Below are positions 55,300 to 64,000 of a DNA stretch of 64,000 nucleotides, piece by piece. This DNA comes from Saccharopolyspora gloriosae (lineage in GTDB: Bacteria; Actinomycetota; Actinomycetes; Mycobacteriales; Pseudonocardiaceae): NCBI RefSeq assembly GCF_022828475.1, contig NZ_CP059557.1, positions 2,046,001-2,110,000 on the forward strand, read 5' to 3'. The notes beneath the pieces are model-generated. The model saw nothing but the letters and a program-made list of their open reading frames with translations. It did not search any database and was not told the DNA's origin. Position 1 is the stretch's first letter, and the number at the start of each line of letters is the position of its first letter. The position numbers were made by a program, and so were the translations under genes.

Positions 55300-55437
55300 C
55301 GACATCACCCACTCCTGAAACGTAAGGAAGGCGATCTGATCGCCGGCCCGCAGCATCACTCCGCGACCGGCGCGCTCGTGGAACGCGCCACCGGATATGT
55401 GATCCTGCTCCACCTATCCCGACGGTCATGGAGCGGG
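55300..55437 (+). pseudogene. IS30-family transposase fragment
   Basis: The frame KRKEGDLIAGPQHHSATGAL then VERATGYVILLHL matches the start of an IS30 catalytic core. Only about 45 residues remain. Confidence 0.65.
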
Positions 55438-55499
55438 TGAAGTGCCACAAGCCACGATCGCGGCGATGAATTCGTTGCCGCTAGCGCGTTGTGGCGGGG

Positions 55500-56474
55500 T
55501 CAGCCTTGAGCTGCCAGCTCGTCGGCGGGGTCGAGGTGGTAGACCTGCTGGACCCAGCTGGGTTGGTAGAGCGAGTCGAGGTAGCGCTCGCCGAGGTCCG
55601 GGGCGATGGTCACCGCCGTGACGTTCGGGCCCACGTCGTTGGTCTCGAGCCATTGGGTGGCGCCGCTGATCGCGGTGCCGGTGGAGCCGCCGAACAGGAA
55701 GCCCCGGCGGGCCAGTAGGTGGCAGGTGCGTACCGTGTCAATCTCCTCGACCAGCACCACGTCGTCCACGAAGGACTCGTCGAGCAGAGCTGGGCTGACT
55801 CCGGTGCCGAGTCCGGGGATCATCCGCGGTGCCGACGGGCCGCCGAAGGTGACCGAGCCGACCGCGTCGATCGCGACGACGCGCACGCTCGGGCGGAACC
55901 GCTTGAAGTAGCGGGCGCAGCCCATCAGTGTTCCCGTGGTGCCTGCGCCCACGAAAAGCACGTCGAGGGTGGGGAAAGAGCGGTCTATCGACGGCGCGGT
56001 GGTGCGGTAGTGGGCCGACCAGTTGTCCGGGTTGGCGTACTGGTTCAGCCACACGTACCGGTCGTCGTCCTCGCAGAGCTCGCGCACGTGGGTGATGCGG
56101 GCTGCCAGGTAGCCGCCGTCGGAGGCGGGTTCGGTGATGGTGTGCACCTGGGAACCGAGGGTTTCCATCAGCTGTTTGGTCGCGAGGTTGCACCGCGAGT
56201 CGGTCACGCACACGAACGGGTAGCCCTTGCTGGCCGCGAGCACGCTCAGCGCCACCCCGAGGTTGCCGGACGACGACTCCACCAGGATCGAGTCCGGGCG
56301 CAGCGCACCGGAGCGCTCCGCGGCGGCGATCATCGATTCGGCGGCCTTGAGCTTGATGGAGCCGGCGAAGTTGAACCCCTCGCACTTGAGGTACAGCGGG
56401 ACGCCGACGGAGGGCCGGAGGTCGACGTAGAGGTCGTCTTCGTTGAATTCGTGCGGCTGCGAGATGATGGGCAC
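55500..56474 (-). CDS. sbnA: 2,3-diaminopropionate biosynthesis protein SbnA-like (PLP enzyme)
   Basis: A 324-residue fold-II PLP enzyme. FAGSIKLKAAESMI carries the Schiff-base Lys, ESSSGNLGVALSVLAA the substrate loop, VGAGTTGTLMGCARYF the phosphate site. SbnA joins O-phosphoserine and glutamate to N-(2-amino-2-carboxyethyl)-glutamate, the first step to L-2,3-diaminopropionate. With the neighbouring sbnB-like gene the pair is complete. It is transcribed after sbnB with a gap of 160 bases. Confidence 0.92.
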   Translation of the reverse strand: MPIISQPHEFNEDDLYVDLRPSVGVPLYLKCEGFNFAGSIKLKAAESMIAAAERSGALRPDSILVESSSGNLGVALSVLAASKGYPFVCVTDSRCNLATKQLMETLGSQVHTITEPASDGGYLAARITHVRELCEDDDRYVWLNQYANPDNWSAHYRTTAPSIDRSFPTLDVLFVGAGTTGTLMGCARYFKRFRPSVRVVAIDAVGSVTFGGPSAPRMIPGLGTGVSPALLDESFVDDVVLVEEIDTVRTCHLLARRGFLFGGSTGTAISGATQWLETNDVGPNVTAVTIAPDLGERYLDSLYQPSWVQQVYHLDPADELAAQG

Positions 56475-56634
56475 CGAGCTGTCTCCGTCTTGTCCGAAAC
56501 GAACCTTCTAGCGGGTGCGCGGGCCGGCGCGTTCGGCGGTGCGGGCCGGGGGCGCCGTTTTCTTGCTGGTGGGTGGTGGGGGAGAACCGGTCGTGCGGGG
56601 CTGCGAGGTCCGCACGACCGGTATCCGGTTGGCC

Positions 56635-57669
56635 TCAGCCGTAGCGGCGGAGTTCCGAGAAGAAGTCGGGCACCACGGTGGGGTTGCCGTGGGCGGTGAC
56701 CTCGTCGTAGATGTACTTGCCCACCGCCAGGTCGAGCACGCCGAGGCCGAACGGGGAGAACACCACCGGCCGGTCACTCGGCATTTTCAGGTCACCGGCG
56801 AGCACGTCGTTGATCGTGCCGTCCAGGAAGTCCCGGTTGCCGGCCCGCTGTTCGGCGAGGTGCGGGGAGGTGTCGGCCTTCAGGCAGTGCTCCACGTCGT
56901 CGACGACGTTCACCGACGACAGGATGATCTCCGGGGACAGGTCGCGCAGGGACACGTTCAGCACCAGCGGGTTGTGCTCGAACCACGCCGGGTCGTGCAC
57001 GTGCGGCGTACCGGCGACCGTCGCGAACACCACGAGGTCGGCGGAGCGGATCAGCGATTCGGCGCTGTCGTGCACGGTGATGGCCGGCCCGTCCTCGACC
57101 CGGTCCAAATAGGACTTGAAGCCGTCGGCGTGCTCGGTGGACAGGTCGTGGACGCCGATCTCGTCGAAGGTCCAGTCGGTGGCCTGGAGGTACTTGTGGA
57201 TGTAGCGAGCGATGAGGCCGACGCCGATGAAGCCGATCCGGCGCGGTCGGCCCTGGTTCCGGCTGAGATGGTCGGCGGCCAGCGCGGCCGACGCCGCGGT
57301 GCGAGTGGCGCTGATGACCGAGCTCTCCAGGCAGGCGAACGGATATCCGGTGTCGTGGTTGTTGAGCACCAGCACCGCCGACGCGCGCGGGATGCCCGCC
57401 GCGACGTTGTCCGGGAAGCTGGAGATCCACTTGATCCCGTCCACCGCCGAATCGCCGCCGAGCGCGGCGGGAAGCGCGATGATCCGGGAGTTGGGCCTGT
57501 CGGGGAAGCGCAGGAAGTACGACGGCGGGTTGACCGTCCGGGCCGCGCCGTGCAAGCGGTAGGCCTGCTCGACGATGTCCACGACCTGCTTCTGCTGCCC
57601 GTCCAGGGCGTCCTGCACCTGGGCCCCGGAGATCACCGTGAACGCTGGGACGTTGGCTGATTCAGACAT
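56635..57669 (-). CDS. sbnB: 2,3-diaminopropionate biosynthesis protein SbnB-like (dehydrogenase)
   Basis: A 344-residue ornithine-cyclodeaminase-family dehydrogenase with Rossmann motif GFIGVGLIARYIHKYL, VDGIKWISSFPDN in the substrate region and DLVVFATVAGTPHVHD. SbnB oxidatively cleaves the SbnA product to L-2,3-diaminopropionate and 2-oxoglutarate. Dap is a building block of peptides such as viomycin-type antibiotics and staphyloferrin B. It follows the broken NRPS/TauD gene by 26 bases. Confidence 0.92.
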   Translation of the reverse strand: MSESANVPAFTVISGAQVQDALDGQQKQVVDIVEQAYRLHGAARTVNPPSYFLRFPDRPNSRIIALPAALGGDSAVDGIKWISSFPDNVAAGIPRASAVLVLNNHDTGYPFACLESSVISATRTAASAALAADHLSRNQGRPRRIGFIGVGLIARYIHKYLQATDWTFDEIGVHDLSTEHADGFKSYLDRVEDGPAITVHDSAESLIRSADLVVFATVAGTPHVHDPAWFEHNPLVLNVSLRDLSPEIILSSVNVVDDVEHCLKADTSPHLAEQRAGNRDFLDGTINDVLAGDLKMPSDRPVVFSPFGLGVLDLAVGKYIYDEVTAHGNPTVVPDFFSELRRYG

Positions 57670-57695
57670 GTTGCTCCGCTCGGGTCTAGTTGTGA

Positions 57696-58555
57696 TCAGA
57701 ACGTCGGCACCGTGGGCGCGCAGTCCGCCAGGCGGACCGGCTCACCCATCGCCACCAGCACCTCGCGCGCCCTCGTAGGGCTCGCGGTTGTGCGCCTGCG
57801 CGATGTTGTCGACCAGCATCAGGTCGGCCTGCTACGGATCCCGGCGCGTGTGCCCTCGTAGACCTTGTTGAGCAGCGCGATCACGTCATCGCTGCCGTAG
57901 CGGCTGTTGAACGGCAGCCCGTCCGGGCCGAACTCCATCAGCAGGTAGTCGCGGACCTCGACGTCGATCGTCCACTTGTTGAGGAATGCGCCCTGGTTGA
58001 ACCAGGCCCGTTCGCCGGTCTTCGGGTGGGTGATGATCGCCGAGCGGCGCTGCTTGGTGCGCAACCCACCCATGGTCAGCGCCTTCTTATCGGTCTTGCC
58101 GTTGCCGGTCAGCGGCAGCGCCTCGCAGTGGTGAAAGTGCTCGGGAACCATGCACTGCGGCATGCTGCGCCGCAGGAACCGCTTGAACTCGTCCGCGGAA
58201 GCTGGTCGGGGTCGGTCTAGAATCCGACCAGGTTCTTGCTGCTGGCGTTCTTGGTCACCACTGCACCGTCGCGCGCCCCCGCCACACGCAGGAGCTGGTT
58301 CTCGATCTTTCCGATCTCGATGTGGAACTCGCGGATCTTGACCTTCGTGTCGCGACGACCCTGGAACTCGACCTTGCCGTCCGGCAGCCACCAGCCAAAG
58401 TCGCGGGACCGGTACAGCCGCTGGCCGGGCCGGTGCGGGTTGTTGCCGAACAGGGCGGCAGTGTGCTCCGGGTCGTTTATGTCGATTGCGGGGAGGTCCA
58501 GGTCTACCCCGGCTTCGATGAGCAGAGTTGATACCAGCCCGGGCAGGAAGCCCAT
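57696..58555 (-). pseudogene. NRPS adenylation fragment with TauD-like C-terminus
   Basis: Three frames read one protein. First, an A-domain core: FGNNPHRPGQRLYRSRDFGW and GRRDTKVKIREFHIEIGKIE (motifs A7-A8). Second, after a shift near 58217, EFKRFLRRSMPQCMVPEHFH, NGKTDKKAL (A10) and TauD text HPKTGERAWFNQGAFLNKWT. Third, after a shift near 57833, DLMLVDNIAQAHNREPYEGA and VRLADCAPTV. The front of the A domain is lost. It is the decayed partner of the sbnAB genes. Confidence 0.8.
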
Positions 58556-58946
58556 TGTTCAGCTGAGCGCGCTCGACCGCTCGCGCGTGTTTCGCACGGG
58601 CCTGCCCTGTGGTGGCAGCTCCTTCCTCACACTTCCGGATCGCTTCGGCTGCCCGGTTCTGCGCCCAGTCCAGCACGCCACAGAGCCAGTCGAGTGCATG
58701 AGCTGCGAAGTGGAGGGCATCGGCGGCTTTCAACCACTTGAGTGGTTCGCCGTCGAAAGCGCAGCGAAACTGGTTAGCTGTTTCCCCTCTCCAGCCTTCG
58801 GAGCTGTCGATCCGCTGGAGCCCTTCGCCAGCTTCCTGCAGAGCGTCACGATAGGCGGTCATCGACACCGCTGGGGCATGAACTGCAGGGGAATCTCCTC
58901 GGATAAGGACTTTTGGATCGCTGGTCGTTCCGAGTTCGGTCGCCAT
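58556..58946 (-). pseudogene. Fragment of a putative T7SS-type toxin N-terminal domain
   Basis: From ATG 58946 the frame reads MATELGTTSDPKVLIRGDSP, WRGETANQFRCAF, WLKAADALHFAAHALDWLCG and GQARAKHARAVERA. This is the N-terminal domain seen in the toxin at 61159-62364 (GDAFRDRF, WLQGADAF and AKHARA-like helices). It breaks directly into the NRPS fragment at 58555, so a recombination joined two unrelated genes. Confidence 0.65.
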
Positions 58947-59458
58947 CACCACGCTGCGGGATCCCCTTCCCCTGGCGCAGCTGAATGCTCTCCAGCTCTG
59001 TCTGAGCGGCCTCATCAGTCTGCGGTAGACCTGCGCACACTGCGTTAACCGGGCCGAAATCTATCTGACGCCTTAGATCAGGTTCGTGCCTTACCAGCTT
59101 TGCCTGATCGCAAAACTCTCCGACAGCATCGGTCGAGCAGTCATGATCGAAGGCAGGGCGTGGACAGCCAATTTCACTGACCCAACGTTTGATCATCGAG
59201 TCGATCGCCTCCGCTACACAATCGACGGTCCTCTACAAGTCAGGCAGATCGACGCTAAACCCGTCCCCATGCGGCTCCGTTCTCAGCATATGATTGCACT
59301 ACGTCGCACAAGTCAAGCAGGCCAGACGTGATCACGAGGTCGAACCCGATCGCGTCACCCAAACGTTGCAGCAGCACTGGAAGTGTCCTGCTCTTTGTGT
59401 GCGGGGGCGGTGATCCGACAGGCTGGAAGCGTCCGCTTTCGGCTGGAAGGGGATCATC
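58947..59458. other. Gene-free stretch
   Basis: About 500 bp of debris between the toxin fragment and the IS256 remnant. No gene, repeat or RNA recognised. Confidence 0.4.
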
Positions 59459-60396
59459 GTGACCGACGGCGACACGCCAGCACTGCAGGATGACGACGAG
59501 GACCTGCCCGCTTCGGGCGGGTTGGATGCGCAGCTGGCCAGGGAGTTGATCGAGCGGGCCCAAGCTGAGGGGGTGTCCCTGGTGGGCCCGGACGGGCTGC
59601 TGGCCGCGGTCACCCGGACGGTGTTGCAGACCGCGCTGGAAGCCGAGACGACCTAACACCTCGGCGATGACAAGGGCGGTCCCGTCGACCGCGGAGCTGG
59701 TAATCACCGTAATGGCAGCTCGGCGAAAACGGTGCATACCGAGGTGGGGTCGGTGCCGATCGAGGTCCCGCGAGATCGGCGGTGTGAGTTCGAGCCCGCA
59801 GATCGTGCCCAAGCACGCTCGCCGCATCGCCGGTTTCGACGAGGCTGTGATCTCGTTGTATGCCCAGGGCTTGACCACCGGTGAGATCCAGGCGCACTTG
59901 GCTGAGATCTATCAGACCGCTGGCCACGGTGCAGGAATGCGTGGTGCACCTGGTCCGTGCCAGCTCGCGTTATGCCGCCCGAGGCCATTGGGGTGCGATC
60001 ACGAAAGCACTGCGCACGGTCTACACCGCCCCGACCGTCGAGGCCGCCCAGGACCGGTTCGACGAGTTCGAGCAGACCTGGGGCGCGAAATATCCGGCGA
60101 TCATCCGGTTGTGGCGTTCGTCGTGGGAGCAGTTCACCCCGTTTTTGGCGTTCCCTCCGGATATCCGCAAGATCATCTACACCACGAACGCCGTAGAGAG
60201 TCTCAACGCCCGGTTCCGTCAGGCCACCTGCCGGCGCGGGCATTTCCCGTCCGAGCAAGCCGCGCTCAAGGTGCTCTACCTGGTCATTCGCACCCCGCAG
60301 CGCAACCGCAGTAACGTCACCGGGCGAACGCACGGCTGGAAACAGGCCCTGAACACCCTCGTGATGTTCTACGGCGACCGGATCAGCCTCAACTAG
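59459..60396 (+). pseudogene. IS256-family transposase remnant (2), internally deleted
   Basis: It begins GTG 59459 (TDGDTPALQDDDEDL), hits TAA near 59655 where relatives continue HLGYDKGD, then resumes SAKTVHTEVGSVPIEVPRDR and YAQGLTTGEIQAHLAEIY. The central part with the first catalytic Asp residues is deleted. The C-terminal part from VQECVVHLVRASSRYAARGH through YTTNAVESLNARFRQATCRR to GDRISLN is intact. Non-functional. Confidence 0.85.
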
Positions 60397-60778
60397 AAAC
60401 CGACCACCGCCCCACCCACGAAAAATCAGACAGGCCCCTTCATGCCGGCGTAGAAATAGCTTGAAATTTAACTGGGTTCACTGCATCCGCCCGCAGCTGG
60501 TTCTCAGTTTCGCAGCTCTCATTCCCGCCAGTCGTCAACAGGTTCCGCCCGCGTGAGTTCGGAGCGAGTAACGCGGGAGGATACTGGAAGCCGGCTCCTG
60601 GTTGCCGAAGCAGGCTTGTAGCGGTGTTTCGGGCCAGCATGGAACTTGGCCAGAACGCACGGGACCCGGTGTTCGAGGATGCGAACCTGGAATCGTCATC
60701 GAAAGGGGATTAGCGTCGAAATTCTTCTCCGACGAGGCCGTTGCGTTCGAAGGTGCTCAGTAACCGGGCCTTCTGGGA
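60397..60778. other. Gene-free stretch
   Basis: About 380 bp after the IS256 remnant. I see no gene or structured element. Confidence 0.4.
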
Positions 60779-61159
60779 TCACAGGTTGCCAATGGTGAGT
60801 ACCGGGTCGACGTTGGTGTGGATGTGGGCTTCGCCCCAGTCGCCTCCAATGCTCCAGTGTTCACCATCGCGTTCGAGGTAGTCGATGTTGCCGAGGTCCT
60901 CTTCGTCGCTGGCGTCGGTGAAGGCTTGTGCTGAGCGCTGTTGCCATTCGATGTCGCTGACATCGGGAAAGGTCAACCACGCGTCGGCGTAGCAGTACTG
61001 CTCACCTGACTTGGGGGCGCTGTACTGGGGGTGCTGCTCGGTGAGCACGGCTTCGACCCGGAACTTGATCTGCCCCGGCTCCTTGACGATGTCGAGGACG
61101 AAACTGTCTTCGAGGTAGACTGCTGCCAGGTCTGCGACGTCTGAGTAGTGCTTGGTCAT
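60779..61159 (-). CDS. Probable immunity protein of the polymorphic toxin
   Basis: A 126-residue acidic protein (MTKHYSDVADLAAVYLEDSF, later DASDEEDLGNIDYLERDGEH and WSIGGDWGEAHIHT). Its ATG shares a base with the final stop of the toxin gene (TAATG). Position, size and acidity fit immunity proteins of polymorphic toxins. No Imm family is named with confidence. The gene is intact although the toxin is broken. Confidence 0.7.
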   Translation of the reverse strand: MTKHYSDVADLAAVYLEDSFVLDIVKEPGQIKFRVEAVLTEQHPQYSAPKSGEQYCYADAWLTFPDVSDIEWQQRSAQAFTDASDEEDLGNIDYLERDGEHWSIGGDWGEAHIHTNVDPVLTIGNL

Positions 61160-62364
61160 TACCAATCCCATTCGATGGGGGTGTGATTTCCGGTGCTTCT
61201 ACGGGTCACGGGGTTGCCGTGGGGGGTCGGTTCGTTGGCCGTTCTGGTCTCTGATTTCAATGTGGGGCGCCTCGCTACCTGGTGCGCGTGGGCTGCCGTG
61301 CTTGAGGGTGAGCCGGTTGATGCCATTCTCGTCGACGTACTTGGCGGGCCGCCCGTTGGAGGTTTGAGTCTTGTTCCAGCCCTGTGCTTCGGCCCAGTCG
61401 GCCAGTTCGCTGGCCTTGGGCGTTGGCCCGTCACCGAAGTAGTCGTGCAGATTTGGCTTGACGTTGGGCGCGTCCGGTACGGCGTCCGACACTTTGTCGA
61501 GTTTCCGGAGCTTGGATGCCACTCCGGCAGCGGGGATGAAGCCAAAGGCGGTGTTGCCGAGCGCTCGGCCGGGCTCTTTGCTCCACTGGTCCCAGTTGAC
61601 CATTTGCTTGCCGAACTCGACCGGGTTGTCTGCAGCGAAGGAAGCCGCTTTGGTGACGCTGTTCCACATCTGGGATTAGTGGTCAGGGTTATCGGCGAGG
61701 TGGTGGGGGCTGAGTTGCCAGAGGAATTCGCCTGTGCCGCTGAGTCCGTCCCAGAGCCCCAGGCCGACGTCACCGAGGAACTCACCGGCGTCTTCAGCGT
61801 TGCTCAAGAACGCCTCCCACCCGGATTTCTCGGGTGCACCGTCTGCTTCTTTGGCGATGGTCGCCGTGGCGCGGTCGCCGGCCTCGGTGAGCTGTAGGCG
61901 CGCTCGATTCAGGAGATTCCGAGCGGCCTCTCGTTTAGCTTCGCCGGGATCGGCAAACGGCGGAACCTCTGGATGACCGTTTTGGGCTTCTGCTTCAGCT
62001 TTGGCCTGGTCGTGGGCCTTCCTGGCTTGAGCTGTCGCAGCCTCGCCTTCGTCCCATAATGTGATTGCCTCGGCTGCTTGGTCGTGTGCCCAGCGGAGCG
62101 TGTTGGCGTATGCCGAAAGTGCGGCCGCCGTGGTTTCGAAGGCGTCAGCACCTTGAAGCCAGCGGGGTGGCTCGTAGGAGAAACGATCTCGAAAAGCATC
62201 GCCGCGGCACCCTGCCATGCACCGCTGTCGATCTCCTTAAGACCTGTGCCAGCTCGGTCAAGTGCACTGCCTCGAGCGCGAAGAGCGTGAACGTCTCGGT
62301 CAATCGCCGCGGGGTCGCCCGGGATCAGTTGTCTGGGGTCGTGGGTCTGGCCGAGCTCAGCCAT
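61159..62364 (-). pseudogene. Polymorphic toxin, putative T7SS-secreted, three lesions
   Basis: About 400 residues when repaired. The N-terminal trafficking domain begins MAELGQTHDPRQLIPGDPAA and is shifted near 62200 (WQG to GDAFRDRFSYEPPRWLQGAD). A TAA follows LADNPDH at about 61676, before QMWNSVTKAASFAADNPVEF. A third change, one extra C in the CCCCCC run near 61215, interrupts HIEIRDQNGQRTDP before HGNPVTRRSTGNHTPIEWDW. The tail is typical of small nuclease-type toxin domains. It follows the WXG-like gene with an eight-base overlap. Confidence 0.78.
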
Positions 62365-62686
62365 CGGCCGCGTCCTGAGCAGGATCGGAGCCCGCACCGA
62401 CAGAGCGCATCGATTGCACGGCAGCGTGATCGGCTTCTACGTAGGAATCCATCGAGGCATTGAGGGCTTGCACGAGAGTGTCGCCGTCGTCGATGAGCGT
62501 GTTGAGGGCCTTTTCCCAGCGATCGCAGAAGTGCTTGAACGAGGCGTGGACGCCGGCGTGACCGTAGTCGCCGCTGGGGCCGTCGATGTCGCCAAGCGGC
62601 TTAGATCCCATGTCTTCGATGGTCTGCGAGATCGCTTGGCCGGTCTGGTCCAGGGCGGTCAGATCGACTTGAAAGCCGTCTGGCAT
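62357..62686 (-). CDS. WXG100/ESX-like small protein
   Basis: A 109-residue helical protein (MPDGFQVDLTALDQTGQAIS) with a central FKHFCDRWEKALNTLIDDGD and a helix QALNASMDSYVEAD. Such proteins are partners of T7SS-exported toxins. It overlaps the toxin start by eight bases. The characteristic W-x-G is not strict, so the family name is tentative. Confidence 0.65.
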   Translation of the reverse strand: MPDGFQVDLTALDQTGQAISQTIEDMGSKPLGDIDGPSGDYGHAGVHASFKHFCDRWEKALNTLIDDGDTLVQALNASMDSYVEADHAAVQSMRSVGAGSDPAQDAADG

Positions 62687-62700
62687 GGGCGTTGATCTCC

Positions 62701-63078
62701 TTACTCACCCACGTGCGCCGGTGCGCTGGCGAATCGGGCTGCCCCGTTCGGCTGTGGTATCAGCGGTAAGCCGTGCTCCTCGCCGACGTCGAAGAGCACG
62801 CCGATGGCGGGCGGAAGCTGTTCCAGCAGGTCTTCCCCTGTAGTGCACATCCATGGGACGTCCTTGTGGAAGGCGGCGAGTCGTTCCATGGTCGAGAAGG
62901 CAAGCACCCACTGGCTGTTGTCTGGGAGCATCGAAACGATTACCCCAGGACGCTGGCTGCGGCTACGCTGCGCGTACACGGTGGCCTGGGCGAAGGCGGC
63001 ATCGAACTCGGCCGCTTTGCTCCGTAGCGATCGGACAGCGCCTGCGATGCGGACAATCGAAGGCTCATCTAAGTCCAT
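62701..63078 (-). CDS. SseB-like domain protein
   Basis: About 125 residues (MDLDEPSIVRIAGAVRSLRS, later ATVYAQRSRSQRPGVIVSML and GEDLLEQLPPAIGVLFDVGE). The middle resembles the SseB N-terminal domain often found beside ESX-type toxin genes. It is first in the toxin operon, with a gap of 14 bases to the WXG-like gene. ATG 63093 is an alternative start. Confidence 0.6.
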   Translation of the reverse strand: MDLDEPSIVRIAGAVRSLRSKAAEFDAAFAQATVYAQRSRSQRPGVIVSMLPDNSQWVLAFSTMERLAAFHKDVPWMCTTGEDLLEQLPPAIGVLFDVGEEHGLPLIPQPNGAARFASAPAHVGE

Positions 63079-63279
63079 GCCGACATCACGCATCCGAGCG
63101 CCACGGATGACCGGTTGGCTCTTGGTGGGTTCTGCCCGCCATCAGCACCGCCAGAGCGTGGCCGCAGTCCGTGTTCCGCAACATGCCCTATTACTCCCCA
63201 GTACATGCCAGCTTCGAAGTCGTCGATCGGTGAGCGATTGTCACATACCTGGTGATCTGGAGTGGGTCGATTCAGAAGT

Positions 63280-63850
63280 GATCCAGAACGCCACTCGGAA
63301 GGACCAGCGGCGCCGCTGCGGCACGGCACCACCACCAGCCGAAAGTTCGTTCGCGACGGTCGACAACGAACTCCCTTACTCGAATAGAAGAAGATGGTGG
63401 AACGCGCCAGGTGTCCTGTGGCCGCCCACCACCGGCTACGTGTCCCGTAAGTCCACGGCTGGCTTCGAGCGCAGTTGATGCCGACACCACGACGTAGATT
63501 GGCCGGTTGGTGACCTGGCCTTCCCGGATCTTCACGTGGATCGCGTCGATGAGCACGATCGGGACACGCGATCCAGTAGCCGGGTCTGCCAGACCTTGAG
63601 TTCGTCGACGACGTGGTCGGTGACCTGTCTGATCAAGTCCCTGGACCCACCTCGGTTTGTTAGATCTCAGGCAAGTGCGCCTGATTCTCACCGGTGCTGC
63701 CCGGCACGACGGTCGCCGTCCACGACCTTGCCCGACTCCCATCAACGGCAGCAATCCCGCAAGGCCAACGGCCTTCCGCGGACGCCTCATCGACGACGCG
63801 CTGGGAAAGTTCCTGCTCCGCTGGCCTATTGAAGGCCCGATAGCCGTCGG
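63280..63850 (-). pseudogene. IS256-family transposase remnant (3)
   Basis: The frame contains PIVLIDAIHVKIREGQVTNR then PIYVVVSAS, the central catalytic part of IS256 transposases. The flanking parts are scrambled and no start or end of the element is seen. The right edge of the window cuts this debris. Confidence 0.7.
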
Positions 63851-64000
63851 GCGCACATCGTTTCCAGGCTGCCGCGTCCATGGACGAATACATCGGGCCG
63901 CGCGGTGGCTTTCGGGGCGAGTTCACGGTCGACCCTGCGCCTCGGACAGCCACCACCGAGGTGACTTGGCGTTCGTTCTGGCTGTTGCCTTACAGATCCT

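Noticed and set aside
57819-59015. A single 398-aa gene
   Set aside because: It is a chance open frame through parts of two unrelated genes; the A-domain motifs are in another frame in the middle.

Overview
The window is high-GC actinomycete DNA. Evidence: frequent GTG starts, many four-base ATGA overlaps between genes, DUF397/XRE and DUF574 families, an Spd-type mycelial spread protein, Streptomyces-style regulators and type I-E CRISPR repeats of actinobacterial type. A Streptomyces or Pseudonocardiales host is an inference; no rRNA or complete tRNA fixes the taxon. Almost everything is accessory: defence, mobile-element debris and specialised metabolism.

Layout. (1) 1-8.25 kb: two minus-strand defence operons, a type I restriction-modification system (hsdM-hsdS-hsdR, hsdR cut by the window edge) and a three-gene ABC-3C system (REase-like protein, MC2 middle component, SMC-like ABC ATPase). 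(2) 8.3-14.7 kb: a dispersed repeat, a DUF574 methyltransferase, an XRE regulator with its DUF397 partner, a triple-HTH protein, and an orphan type I-E CRISPR array of 11 repeats with its leader on the right. The segment ends in a bidirectional terminator and a 43-bp tRNA-Pro 3' fragment. (3) 14.7-47.4 kb: a block of about 32.7 kb closed by a second copy of the same ending (dispersed repeat, three-repeat mini-CRISPR, leader, terminator, tRNA-Pro fragment). I read it as an island between tRNA att sites. It is filled by a biosynthetic gene cluster with no modular PKS or NRPS. (4) 47.4-64 kb: debris of other elements and clusters. It holds an Spd protein, an N-terminally truncated P450, a small aromatic-tailed ORF coupled to a B12/radical-SAM RiPP-type maturase, UDP-galactopyranose mutase, remnants of IS630, IS256 and IS30, an intact IS110, an sbnA/sbnB pair for 2,3-diaminopropionate beside a broken NRPS/TauD gene, and a decayed polymorphic toxin operon whose immunity-type gene is intact.

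How the island genes may work together. The minus operon (26382 to 17611) encodes two SAM methyltransferases (one frameshifted), an FAD monooxygenase, a free-standing arginyl-tRNA-synthetase-like enzyme, an unknown protein, a LysR effector domain lacking its HTH, an alpha/beta hydrolase, a double carboxymuconolactone-decarboxylase protein and a P450. The plus operon (37080 to 45674) encodes an acyl carrier protein, a tandem ABM-like protein, an unknown beta-rich protein, a 4-OT tautomerase, an AfsA butenolide-type condensing enzyme, a HAD phosphatase, a P-loop kinase, a GH3 amido synthetase, an MFS exporter and an aldo-keto reductase. Between them lie an acyltransferase-3, a KAS III, an F420/NADP-type reductase, a type II thioesterase, an SDR, a MerR and two MmyB-like regulators. 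AfsA plus phosphatase suggests a butenolide or glycerol-derived unit; GH3 and the ArgRS-like protein suggest ATP-dependent acyl or aminoacyl coupling. Four copies of an 18-bp palindrome (GGTGG-N8-CCACC) lie in promoter regions across the island and probably tie the operons to one regulator. I do not recognise the product.
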